From Dyadobacter sp. (GTDB lineage: Bacteria; Bacteroidota; Bacteroidia; Cytophagales; Spirosomataceae): DNA of 64,000 nucleotides. Each line of letters begins with the position of its first letter. Within the stretch, counting starts at the first letter, position 1. Shown one piece after another: positions 17,368 through 25,651 of the stretch. The notes beneath the pieces are model-generated. The model had not been told where the DNA came from, ran no database searches, and saw only the letters and a program-made list of their open reading frames with translations. Position numbers and translations under genes: made by a program. Where the stretch lies: the NCBI RefSeq assembly GCF_017744695.1, contig NZ_JAGIAS010000001.1, forward strand, positions 1,579,013-1,643,012, written 5' to 3'.

Positions 17368-19425
17368 ATGGTCATTTTTTATTGGCTAAGTTTTTTCCTG
17401 TTTTTATACGGTATCAGCTTTGTTGCAAAAAAGATTGCTCAACCTTCGCTCACGGAGCTGATTATTACCTTCTTCATCCTCTTTGTCGGTAGCATTATCC
17501 CCACCGGCTTTGTTTTGTCGGCGCTGGATCTTACTGCGAATGTCCTCGCCTGGATCGGCGGCACCTACATCGTCCTGGCATTGCAATACCTGCTCTGGAC
17601 AAGGCTCGTACCACAGCAAGCACCTTATTCCATCCGCGGCCTGATCGCCAACCGCCTGGGTACATTCCGTTTATGGACCCGGGAACTTTCGGTGTACCTG
17701 AAAGTGATTTTCGGTGGGCTGTTCCTGACACTGGCGGTGATCGGGATCACCAACCTGATACTCGTGTTGTTCACGGCTCCCAACGAATGGGACAGTATGA
17801 CCGGGCACCTGAACCGCGCGATCCGTTATATTCAGCGGGGCACGATGGAGCATTTCGGTGGTGCTAACTGGAATATGGATACCTATCCGAAAAGCCTCAC
17901 GACGATCCACATTTATACTTACCTGATCAGCGGGAACATTGAGAATGCCTTCAAACTCATTCATCAGATGGCCTACTATGTCACACTGGTGTCTGTTTTT
18001 GGCATTGCCCAAAGAATCGGCAGGAACTTGTCGGCCAGCTTCTTTTGCGCCCTGGCATACAGCCTGTTCCTCGATTTCCTCATGCAGGCCGTTACCACGG
18101 AAACCGATATTGTACTCACCGCCTACCTGAGCTGCCTGCTTTATTTCCTCTTTACTTATTACACCAGCCGCGACAACCGCTACCTATACCTCGCAGGAAT
18201 TACATTCGCGATCGTCACCGGCCATAAGGCGACCTTCGCATTGCTCATGCCATCGGTATTCGTGATCATGATCTACACCGTTTTCCTTTCGCCCGGTTTC
18301 AGGGTTTTCTTCGAAAGGACGCTACGACTCGGACTCGCGATTGCTTTTTTTGCATTGATTTACGTTCTCCCAACCGGTTATATCCGCAATATCCAGGTTT
18401 TCGGGCACCCGATCGGCCCTCCCACCGCGCGTTACCACCAGTCGTACGAGCGCGCAGGCGGAGCAGCCAATCTTTTTGAGCAAGGCAGCCGGAACGTGAT
18501 CCGCTATACCTACGATTTCTGCAACCTCGACGGCATCCGGAACGCGCAATGGGGTTACGATCTCAATACTGCTATCAGGAAACCATTGGTATTGCTGGAA
18601 GACAAACTGAAAATGCGCCTCGACGAAGAGAAAGACTTCACTATTGTCCCGTTCTCTTTCCAGCGTGGTTTTTACTATTACAATGCAAACCCCTACTGGG
18701 GCGTATTCGGATTCGCATTGATCCTGCCGCTGATGTTCCTGGTCTTGATTCGTGTTTTCAGGTCGCGGGTACATTTTTTCCTCGTTATCGCATTCTGCCT
18801 TAACCTGGCTACTATCTCCTATTCGGCTGCTTATGATCCGTTCAAAGGCCGGTATTTCATGGAGGCCGGGCTTTTCGGGGTGCTTTTCCTGCTACTGCTT
18901 TTCTCGCACCATCGCTTGTCGATCATCAAGCCGCGCAGGAATATCTGGAAAGGCTACATTATGCTGGTTGTAGGGCTTGCCTGCATTTCCGGCATTATGG
19001 CGGTTTATCTGAACATCCGCTGTCTCCCGTTTCCGTCGTACGGCATGGAATCCGCATTAACGATGGACCGTATTCCTTACCAGACATTTGCAAGACCTGA
19101 TATCACCAAAGCCTATGTCCGCTTCGACTCGATCGTGCCTGAAAACGCCACCGTGGCGCTCGCAACCGTAAATAGTGATTTCGAATACCCGCTATATGGC
19201 AAGAACCTCACGCGGAGGCTGATTTCCATCAACCCGTTCGAAGAAGGCCTGCGCCCGATCCCGAAAGACGCCGATTACCTGTTCTATGCCCGTAAAGTGG
19301 TGAACGACACCAGCAAGATCCGTGCATTGCCGACCGATATCCGCCTCGGCTCCGACACAACCCTTTACCACCACATGTTTTTGAGTGAAAAGGGAGAAGA
19401 TTATTATCTGAGAAAACTCAAATAG
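17368..19425 (+). CDS. Polytopic membrane protein, GT-C glycosyltransferase-like
   Basis: This integral membrane protein (685 residues) starts at ATG 17368, four bases after the aminotransferase stop. There are roughly 11-13 TM helices up to residue 560, then an extracytoplasmic C-terminal part of about 120 residues. The first large loop, after TM4, carries NEWDSMTGHLNRAIRYIQRG, placing an Asp early in the loop as in the catalytic motif of GT-C enzymes (PMT/ArnT type). This suggests a transferase that uses a polyprenyl-phosphate sugar to modify the polymer outside the inner membrane. Overall sequence is not of a family that I can name, and a flippase-like or purely structural role is possible. 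It lies between sugar-modifying genes of the operon. Confidence 0.6.
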   Translation: MVIFYWLSFFLFLYGISFVAKKIAQPSLTELIITFFILFVGSIIPTGFVLSALDLTANVLAWIGGTYIVLALQYLLWTRLVPQQAPYSIRGLIANRLGTFRLWTRELSVYLKVIFGGLFLTLAVIGITNLILVLFTAPNEWDSMTGHLNRAIRYIQRGTMEHFGGANWNMDTYPKSLTTIHIYTYLISGNIENAFKLIHQMAYYVTLVSVFGIAQRIGRNLSASFFCALAYSLFLDFLMQAVTTETDIVLTAYLSCLLYFLFTYYTSRDNRYLYLAGITFAIVTGHKATFALLMPSVFVIMIYTVFLSPGFRVFFERTLRLGLAIAFFALIYVLPTGYIRNIQVFGHPIGPPTARYHQSYERAGGAANLFEQGSRNVIRYTYDFCNLDGIRNAQWGYDLNTAIRKPLVLLEDKLKMRLDEEKDFTIVPFSFQRGFYYYNANPYWGVFGFALILPLMFLVLIRVFRSRVHFFLVIAFCLNLATISYSAAYDPFKGRYFMEAGLFGVLFLLLLFSHHRLSIIKPRRNIWKGYIMLVVGLACISGIMAVYLNIRCLPFPSYGMESALTMDRIPYQTFARPDITKAYVRFDSIVPENATVALATVNSDFEYPLYGKNLTRRLISINPFEEGLRPIPKDADYLFYARKVVNDTSKIRALPTDIRLGSDTTLYHHMFLSEKGEDYYLRKLK

Positions 19426-19433
19426 CCCAAGCC

Positions 19434-20132
19434 ATGACTATTGCTATCATGCAGCCGTATATTTTTCCATATATCGGCTATTTCCAGCTGATCAATGCCG
19501 TGGACAAGTTCATTATCTACGACGATGTGAACTTCATCAACAAGGGCTGGATCAACCGGAACAACCTGCTCGTTGGCGGAAAGGCACACCTTTTTACCAT
19601 CCCGTTGAAGGACGCAAGCCAGAACAAACTGATCCTGGAAGTGGAGCTTGCCAGACATGAGCAGTGGCAGAAGAAATTATTGAAAACCATTCAGCAGTCA
19701 TATCAGAAGGCTCCCTGTTATCAAAAGGTTTTTGAACTGATAGAAGAAATCGTAAATTTAGAAGTTGATTCAATCAACGAGCTATGTATATACGCCTTGC
19801 AAAAAACTTGCGCGTACATGGGCATAGGCACGGAGATTGTTCCCTCTTCAACGGTATATAATAATAAACACCTGAAAGGACAGGATCGCATTCTGGATAT
19901 CTGTAAACAGGAGCAAGCAAACCACTACATCAATCCGATTGGCGGGGTGGAATTGTACGATAAAGGGAAATTTGAAAACGAGGGAATAAGACTGGACTTC
20001 ATAAAAAGTATATCTAGCCCGTACCCCCAATTTAAAAATGCTTTCGTACCTTGGTTGTCTGTTATAGACATTCTGATGTTTAACGGTCTCGACGATATCA
20101 GGAAACAATTAGAGGCATACGAACTGATTTAG
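19434..20132 (+). CDS. WbqC-family protein
   Basis: This 232-residue cytoplasmic protein opens with the WbqC family signature IAIMQPYIFPYIGYFQLI and DKFIIYDDVNFINKGWINRN. Further family blocks are FTIPLKDASQNKLI and NHYINPIGGVELYDK. WbqC-like proteins are widespread in O-antigen and capsule clusters; the mechanism is poorly known, and a role in making or attaching amino-acid or acyl groups on amino sugars has been suggested by context. Here it sits between the GT-C-like protein and a PglD-like acetyltransferase, with gaps of 8 and 2 bases. That placement agrees with a job in modifying the amino sugar made by the DegT enzyme. The family call is firm; the activity is inferred. Confidence 0.88.
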   Translation: MTIAIMQPYIFPYIGYFQLINAVDKFIIYDDVNFINKGWINRNNLLVGGKAHLFTIPLKDASQNKLILEVELARHEQWQKKLLKTIQQSYQKAPCYQKVFELIEEIVNLEVDSINELCIYALQKTCAYMGIGTEIVPSSTVYNNKHLKGQDRILDICKQEQANHYINPIGGVELYDKGKFENEGIRLDFIKSISSPYPQFKNAFVPWLSVIDILMFNGLDDIRKQLEAYELI

Positions 20133-20134
20133 TA

Positions 20135-20791
20135 ATGGCGAAAGTTATCGTTTTTGGAGTACTCGACACAGCAGAATTAGCGCACTATTACTTAACCCAT
20201 GACTCTGATCATGAGGTTGTTGCGTTCACCGTCAATCGCCAATACATCGAACAAGATCATTTTCACGGCCTGCCTGTGGTAGCGTTCGAGGATGTAGAAA
20301 CCATCTTTTCCCCTTCGGAATACAAGTTTTTTGCGCCCATGACCGGCCGCAATATGAACCGTAACCGCGAGGCGATCTACAACCACGCCAAAGCGAAGGG
20401 TTATCAGTTCATATCCTATATCAGTTCCCGTGCGACGCTTTTCAATAATCAGATCGGCGAGAACTGTTTCATTCTTGAAGACAATACCATCCAGCCGTTC
20501 ACCACCATTGGTAACAATGTTGTGTTGTGGAGTGGCAACCATATCGGCCACCATGGGCAGATCAAAGACCACGTTTTCTTCACTTCGCATGTGGTGCTTT
20601 CGGGGCATTGTGTGGTAGAATCGTACTCATTCTTTGGTGTGAACAGTACCATCCGCGATTACACGACGATCGCGCAGGGGACACTCGTAGGAATGGCGTC
20701 AGCGATCATGAAAGAAACCGAGGAATGGGGCGTCTATGTTGGAAACCCCGCGAAAAAAGTACCCGGAAAGTTGAGCTACGAAGCTTATTGA
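20135..20791 (+). CDS. PglD/NeuD-like sugar O/N-acyltransferase
   Basis: The protein has 218 residues in two parts. An N-terminal Rossmann-like piece (about 1-90: KVIVFGVLDTAELAHYYL, HEVVAFTVNRQYI) resembles the sugar-binding domain of PglD. A left-handed beta-helix follows (about 95-210) with hexapeptide turns (NQIGENCFILEDNTIQPFTTIGNNVVLWSG, HVFFTSHVVLSGHCVVESYSFFGVNSTIRD). A His at the expected catalytic place precedes the acetyl-CoA groove (NHIGHHGQI). The C-terminus VYVGNPAKKVPG is standard. Such enzymes acetylate (or formylate) an amino or hydroxyl group of a nucleotide sugar. Pairing with the DegT aminotransferase upstream supports N-acylation. The start is three bases after the WbqC stop. 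Confidence 0.87.
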   Translation: MAKVIVFGVLDTAELAHYYLTHDSDHEVVAFTVNRQYIEQDHFHGLPVVAFEDVETIFSPSEYKFFAPMTGRNMNRNREAIYNHAKAKGYQFISYISSRATLFNNQIGENCFILEDNTIQPFTTIGNNVVLWSGNHIGHHGQIKDHVFFTSHVVLSGHCVVESYSFFGVNSTIRDYTTIAQGTLVGMASAIMKETEEWGVYVGNPAKKVPGKLSYEAY

Positions 20792-20831
20792 GCGATCCGG
20801 TGACGAAAGTTTGAGCTAGCTAATATCGGTA

Positions 20832-22055
20832 ATGGAGCAGAAGAAAATACTTTTTGTAAGTCACGATGCGAACAGGGCGGGCAGTCAGCTGCTGCTACTG
20901 CAGTTATTGCGACTGTTAAAAGAACGAGGCGTTCCGATGCACCTGCTGCTCTGTAACGGAGGGGAACTGGAAGCGGAATTCGAAGAAGTGGTGGGTGTTA
21001 CCCGTCTTTTTCAAACCAAAAAAATCACCACTCCCCCCTTCACCGGGAAGCTGCTACGCAAAACAAACCTGCTGAAATTCTACGAAGAGCATTCGCAGCA
21101 TAAAGGAAACGAAAGGGTCCTGGCCGAACTCGAACAACAGAATATCGGCCTTATTTTCATCAATTCCATTGCCAACGCGGAAGTTTACTACGAATTTCTA
21201 AAACCTTTTCACGACTTGCCTCTCGTGCTTTTTGTACACGAGCTGGCCATGTCTGTCAAGATTTATACACAGGAAGAGCAACTTTCTTTCCTGCTCAGGA
21301 AGACGGACCACCTGATCGCCGTTTCACACGCCGTGGCAGATCATTATATCCGCAAATATGATTTTCCTGCCTCGCACGTCAGTACTTTTACGCTGATCGA
21401 CCACGAGCACATCGACCAACGGCTGGCCGACGTGCAGCACGACATTCTTGAAAAAACTTATAAGATCCCCGACGATGCCATTGTAATCGGTGGCTGCGGA
21501 AATGCCGAATGGCGCAAGGGGAACGATATATTCAACTGGATTGCCAGCAGGGTTATCCGCAAGACACAGCCGCTTCCCGTTTACTTTGTGTGGGTGGGCG
21601 CGGGCCCGCAGCACGAGATCTACGAGCTGATTGAAAACGATATCCGGCTCATGGGACTGTGCGACAAGATCATTCTCATACCGCCTACCCCGCGTGCGCT
21701 GGATTATATCAACCGCTTCGATGTACTGCTGCTGAGCTCCCGCGAGGACCCTTATCCGCTGGTGGTGATGGAAGCCGCATTGCAGGAAATTCCAGTGGTG
21801 TGTTTCGAAGGAGCAGGCGGTGCTCCGGAACTCATTGAGGGCGATGCCGGGTTTGTAGTACCGTACATGGATATTTCGGCGGCCTCGGATGCAATCATCC
21901 AACTGATCCTCGATCCGTCGTTACGGAACACACTGGGCCAGAATGCACGTAAAAAAGTATTGGAAAGGCATAACACGGATAAAAGCGTAGCGAGCGTCGA
22001 AGCCATTATTCAGAAGTATTTACCTTTGCAGGTTTCGGAACAGCACAATCAATGA
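20832..22055 (+). CDS. GT4-family glycosyltransferase
   Basis: This retaining GT-B glycosyltransferase has 407 residues. The N-terminal domain begins ILFVSHDANRAGSQLLLLQLL, with the SH/Gly-rich acceptor loop. The C-terminal nucleotide-sugar domain includes IVIGGCGNAEWRKGNDIF and VYFVWVGAGP. It also holds the E-x7-E type donor loop REDPYPLVVMEAALQEIPVV, with GGAPELI after it. It presumably adds one sugar during assembly of the repeat unit; neither donor nor acceptor can be told. A 40-base gap separates it from the acetyltransferase gene, one of the longer gaps in the operon. Its last four bases overlap the next gene (ATGA). Confidence 0.9.
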   Translation: MEQKKILFVSHDANRAGSQLLLLQLLRLLKERGVPMHLLLCNGGELEAEFEEVVGVTRLFQTKKITTPPFTGKLLRKTNLLKFYEEHSQHKGNERVLAELEQQNIGLIFINSIANAEVYYEFLKPFHDLPLVLFVHELAMSVKIYTQEEQLSFLLRKTDHLIAVSHAVADHYIRKYDFPASHVSTFTLIDHEHIDQRLADVQHDILEKTYKIPDDAIVIGGCGNAEWRKGNDIFNWIASRVIRKTQPLPVYFVWVGAGPQHEIYELIENDIRLMGLCDKIILIPPTPRALDYINRFDVLLLSSREDPYPLVVMEAALQEIPVVCFEGAGGAPELIEGDAGFVVPYMDISAASDAIIQLILDPSLRNTLGQNARKKVLERHNTDKSVASVEAIIQKYLPLQVSEQHNQ

Positions 22056-23035
22056 CCATTGCCTTTACCATTTGCTCCATCAATTACCTCGCGCAAGCCC
22101 GGACATTAGGAGATTCGCTCAAAGCGACCAACCCGGATGTCCGGTTTTTCATTGGCCTGGTGGACACGCTTCAAGGAATTGCATTTGAAGATTCGTATGC
22201 ACCCTCCTACCCGATGATCGAGATCGACAAGATCGAAATCCGCGATTTTCAGGAAATGTGCGCACGCTACAATATCACCGAGCTGAACACGGCGGTAAAA
22301 CCTTTCTATTTTACCTATTTTTTCAAGCATTACCCCGAGGCGAAAAACGTCATTTATTTCGACCCGGATATCATTGTCTTTCAGCCGTTAACAGAACTTG
22401 AAAATTCGTTGGCCCGGCACAATGCCGTGCTTACGCCGCATATCAACACGCCGATCAACGACCGGCTGACGCCCAACGAGCTGCATCACCTCAATACCGG
22501 TGTTTACAACCTCGGTTTTGTGGCATTCAGCCGTTCGGAGGAGAACGACCGCTTTATCGCATGGTGGGAAGAAAAACTACGCTATGAATGCCTGATCGAC
22601 CTCTGCAATGGGCTTTTCGTAGACCAGAACTGGATGAATTTCCTGCCGGTTTTCGTACCGAATACCCACATCGAAAGAAGTCCGGGTTACAATGCGGCTT
22701 ACTGGAATTTGCATGAGCGCACATTTTCGCAGCGCGACGGCCATTGGTATGTGAATGAAGAAAGCCCGCTGATTTTCTTCCATTACAGCGGCTACGATCC
22801 TGCTAAACCCGATATTCTTTCGAAATACCAGGACCGCTTCGAACTGAGTACGCGCACTGACCTTACAGCCCTTTTCGCATTGTACAAAAACAGCCTCATC
22901 AATAATGGGAACGCCTATTACCGCAAATTCCCCTGTGCGTACATCAAGCCTGCGCCTGTGCGCCGGTACCTGCGTGTGAGGAAATATTTGAAAATGCCTT
23001 TCAACTACCTGATCGGCAAGCTGCAAACGATCTGA
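22052..23035 (+). CDS. GT-A (GT8-like) glycosyltransferase
   Basis: This 327-residue enzyme has a GT-A fold like GT8 proteins. The N-terminus AFTICSINYLAQARTLGDSL binds the nucleotide. The metal-binding DxD is present as YFDPDIIVFQP (Asp104, Asp106). LNTGVYNLGFVAF forms the acceptor loop, and a C-terminal His (His244 in IFFHYSGYDP) is placed as the second metal ligand. All expected catalytic elements are there, so activity is likely. Its start overlaps the GT4 stop (ATGA) and its stop overlaps the DUF5672-type gene by one base. A clear paralog that lacks the metal ligands is encoded at 23794-24747. Confidence 0.85.
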   Translation: MTIAFTICSINYLAQARTLGDSLKATNPDVRFFIGLVDTLQGIAFEDSYAPSYPMIEIDKIEIRDFQEMCARYNITELNTAVKPFYFTYFFKHYPEAKNVIYFDPDIIVFQPLTELENSLARHNAVLTPHINTPINDRLTPNELHHLNTGVYNLGFVAFSRSEENDRFIAWWEEKLRYECLIDLCNGLFVDQNWMNFLPVFVPNTHIERSPGYNAAYWNLHERTFSQRDGHWYVNEESPLIFFHYSGYDPAKPDILSKYQDRFELSTRTDLTALFALYKNSLINNGNAYYRKFPCAYIKPAPVRRYLRVRKYLKMPFNYLIGKLQTI

Positions 23036-23787
23036 TGAAAGAGCTGGTCACTGTTATAGTTCCGATCCTTGAACCTCAGATCAATCCAACGGAGGAAAAA
23101 CTGTTGCATCACGCATTGAAAATGCTTGCGGACTACCCGATCATTTTTGTCGCCGGCGAAGGCGCCGACCTTTCGGTCGTCCGCGAGCATGCGGAAAATA
23201 TCGATGTAGTGCATTTCCCGAAACGCTTTTTCGAATCACGGCAGCATTTGGGCCAGCTGTTGCTGATGGCCGATTTCTACGATCGCTTCAACTGGTGCGA
23301 CTTTTTATTGATCCATGAGTTGAATAGCTGGGTGGTGAAAGACGAGTTGCATTACTGGTGCAAGCAGGGTTACGACTACCTCAAAGCCAGTCCCCGATTA
23401 ACGGAGCCTCATGCCGCACCTGGCGTTTTGAAACGCATTTCGGGGCTGTCGGACGAGGAAAAACGATTATTCGGGGCGGGTTATACCGATAACGGACTTT
23501 ACCTTTGCCGCATTGAGCGGATGACGGCCGCTTTGAAAGGCAAACGAAGCGTTGCCCATCAATACCGCCACAATGCGAACCTTCCCAATGCCGATTCGGT
23601 GTTCTGGGAGCTCGAAGCAAACAGGTTTTTACCGCATTTAAGGAAACCTACCGACGTTGTACGCAGCCATTTTGCGCAATTTGGTGTCCAATATCAAGAT
23701 GCAACTTTACCTTTTGCCTTAACGGGCATTTCGCGGGACAATATCCACGAAATACCCTACTTTAAAACTTTACCTGAAACGGAATAG
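23035..23787 (+). CDS. DUF5672-like putative glycosyltransferase
   Basis: The protein has 250 residues. It begins ELVTVIVPILEPQINPTEEKLL and has the block FNWCDFLLIHELNSWVVKDELHYWCKQGYDYLKAS, which I associate with DUF5672 proteins found in glycan clusters of Bacteroidota. The NGLYLCRIERM and NADSVFWELEANRF segments resemble the acceptor side of GT-A enzymes. A clear DxD is not seen; LLIHELNSW occupies its likely position. The TGATG overlap with the upstream glycosyltransferase and a six-base gap to its degenerate paralog place it firmly within the operon. A transferase role is likely from context, but the family has no well-established reaction. Confidence 0.65.
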   Translation: MKELVTVIVPILEPQINPTEEKLLHHALKMLADYPIIFVAGEGADLSVVREHAENIDVVHFPKRFFESRQHLGQLLLMADFYDRFNWCDFLLIHELNSWVVKDELHYWCKQGYDYLKASPRLTEPHAAPGVLKRISGLSDEEKRLFGAGYTDNGLYLCRIERMTAALKGKRSVAHQYRHNANLPNADSVFWELEANRFLPHLRKPTDVVRSHFAQFGVQYQDATLPFALTGISRDNIHEIPYFKTLPETE

Positions 23788-23793
23788 TCGTTC

Positions 23794-24747
23794 ATGAATA
23801 TTATATACACAGTTTGTAACCGAACCAACCTGGCGCATGCACTGGCTCTGGCGGATTCTGTGTTACAACACCAGCCTGAAAGTAGATTTTACATCGGATG
23901 GGTTGATTCCCTCAATATTGAAAAACTCCCCGAGCACGTAAAGCTGTTTCCGGTTTCGGAGCTGGCTATCCCTGATTTTGAGAGAATGGCCGCTGAATAT
24001 TATGATTTTGAGCTCCTGCCTGCCTGCCGTCCCTGGATTGCATTGGGTTTGTTGAAAAAACATCCCGAATGCCGGCAGCTCAACTTTCTAAGCCCGACTG
24101 TTCAGCTTAAAAGTTCGATCAACAGCCTGCTCGATGCGGATGCCGAAATGTTTCTAACGCCCAATCTTTCAGCGCCATTGAAAAGTTCGGCCAATCTGGA
24201 CGACAAGCGGATTTTGAATGCAGGCATGTTCCATTCGGGGAGCTGGACGCTGCGGCCTTCGGAAAAAACGACGGCGGCGCTGGAATGGTGGGCACACCGG
24301 ACCATCGATCGCGCTCATTTTGACCTTTGCAACGGCATGAACACCGACCAGCTCTGGCTGAATTACATGCCGGTGTGGATTCCTGCGACGAAAACACTGC
24401 ACAATCCCGGCTGGCATTATGGCCTGAATGCCGTGTTGAATAAAAACCTTGTTACTCAAAACGGCGCGCACGAAGTCGACGGCCAGCCTCTGGTCTCGCT
24501 TGATTTCGCTGGCCTCGGATATTTCGACCCGATCTGGTCGGACCATGCTCCACTGGTGACGGAAAACAAAGCATTTCAGGCATTGTTCATGCAGTACCAA
24601 CGCATTGTCATCCAAAAGAAACAGGAACTGGAAATCAGCGGTGAACCGGCGTTCGGAAAGTATGCCAATATCCTTCCTAACCGGCTCATGCGAAAAGGCA
24701 TTGCGGCCAAATTGAAAGAATTGACCAATTATATCGATCAGTTTTAA
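23794..24747 (+). CDS. Paralogous GT8-like protein lacking the DxD motif
   Basis: This 317-residue protein aligns along its length with the glycosyltransferase encoded two genes upstream (22052-23035). Matching blocks include IIYTVCNRTNLAHALALADS with AFTICSINYLAQARTLGDS, RFYIGWVDSL with RFFIGLVDTL, LNAGMFHSG with LNTGVYNLG, and DLCNGMNTDQLWLNYMPVWIP with DLCNGLFVDQNWMNFLPVFVP. The DPD of the active paralog is replaced by SPT (residues 100-102, NFLSPTVQL), and the C-terminal metal-ligand His is replaced by Asp237 (LDFAGLG). Both metal-binding sites are therefore missing, while the fold-defining residues remain. It could be a metal-independent enzyme, a non-catalytic partner of the active paralog, or simply degenerate. 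The reading frame is intact. Confidence 0.75.
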   Translation: MNIIYTVCNRTNLAHALALADSVLQHQPESRFYIGWVDSLNIEKLPEHVKLFPVSELAIPDFERMAAEYYDFELLPACRPWIALGLLKKHPECRQLNFLSPTVQLKSSINSLLDADAEMFLTPNLSAPLKSSANLDDKRILNAGMFHSGSWTLRPSEKTTAALEWWAHRTIDRAHFDLCNGMNTDQLWLNYMPVWIPATKTLHNPGWHYGLNAVLNKNLVTQNGAHEVDGQPLVSLDFAGLGYFDPIWSDHAPLVTENKAFQALFMQYQRIVIQKKQELEISGEPAFGKYANILPNRLMRKGIAAKLKELTNYIDQF

Positions 24748-24766
24748 ACCAGCGAAACAGGATTCC

Positions 24767-25651
24767 ATGCATTTTTTAGAACAAACCACACAGGACCTGC
24801 GGAACTTTGTATCAGCACTGAAACCAGCCCAAACGGGCAGCAATGCGCAGCAATACCCCAAACTGACGGTCATTACCCCCTCCTACAACCAGGCGCCATT
24901 CCTCGAAAGGACGATCCTGAGTGTGCTCAACCAGGGCTACCCCAATCTCGAATACATTATCGTCGACGGCGGCTCAAATGACGGGAGCGTGGAGGTCATC
25001 AAAAAATATGAAAAATACTTGTCGTGGTGGGTTTCCGAGAAAGACCGCGGGCAGGTACATGCCATCAACAAGGCGCTGGAACGAGCAACGGGCGAGTATA
25101 TCAGCTTTCAAAATTCAGACGATGTATATTTCCCGGGCACTTTCACTCGTTTTGGAGAAGCAGCATTGAAATATCCGGTCGATATCCTTTACGGTGACCT
25201 ATACATGATCACTACCGACGACGAAGTGACCGAAATACTTAAAACGACTTCTTACGACTTCGATTGCCAGATCCTGGAAGGGATGCAGATTCATAACCAG
25301 TCGCTTTTCTTCAAGCGTTCGCTGGTGGAAAAGTATGGCATGTTCGATGAATCGTTCCGTTTTGCATTCGATTACGACTTCATTACGCGGTATACTTCGC
25401 ATAAGTCGACGACCACGAAAAAGATCGACGGGCTCGGGGGGGCGTTGCGCGTCCATCCGGAAGCAAAGTCGTCGACCATCGCCACGACGATCGGACGGGA
25501 GGAGCACGCTAGGGTACAAAAATTGTACATTTCAACGATCGGTTCCCCGGTAGTCAACAAAATCAAGTATCTTTGGTGCCGCGTCCGTAAAATCGCCTAT
25601 TTCATTCTGCGGTTCGATATTCAGTACATCAGATTCCGGCTTTCCAGATGA
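24767..25651 (+). CDS. GT2-family glycosyltransferase
   Basis: This inverting GT-A enzyme has 294 residues. About 40 N-terminal residues precede the catalytic domain, which starts PKLTVITPSYNQAPFLERTILSVLNQ and has IIVDGGSNDGSVEVIKKY (first Asp motif). YISFQNSDDVYFPG follows with the metal-binding acidic pair (SDD). MFDESFRFAFDYDFITRY is the acceptor-side ED/DYD segment. This is the DGGSxDGS subgroup of GT2 common in capsule clusters. No TM helices are seen, apart from a weakly hydrophobic C-terminus. It overlaps the polymerase gene by four bases (ATGA), so the two are coupled. Confidence 0.92.
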   Translation: MHFLEQTTQDLRNFVSALKPAQTGSNAQQYPKLTVITPSYNQAPFLERTILSVLNQGYPNLEYIIVDGGSNDGSVEVIKKYEKYLSWWVSEKDRGQVHAINKALERATGEYISFQNSDDVYFPGTFTRFGEAALKYPVDILYGDLYMITTDDEVTEILKTTSYDFDCQILEGMQIHNQSLFFKRSLVEKYGMFDESFRFAFDYDFITRYTSHKSTTTKKIDGLGGALRVHPEAKSSTIATTIGREEHARVQKLYISTIGSPVVNKIKYLWCRVRKIAYFILRFDIQYIRFRLSR

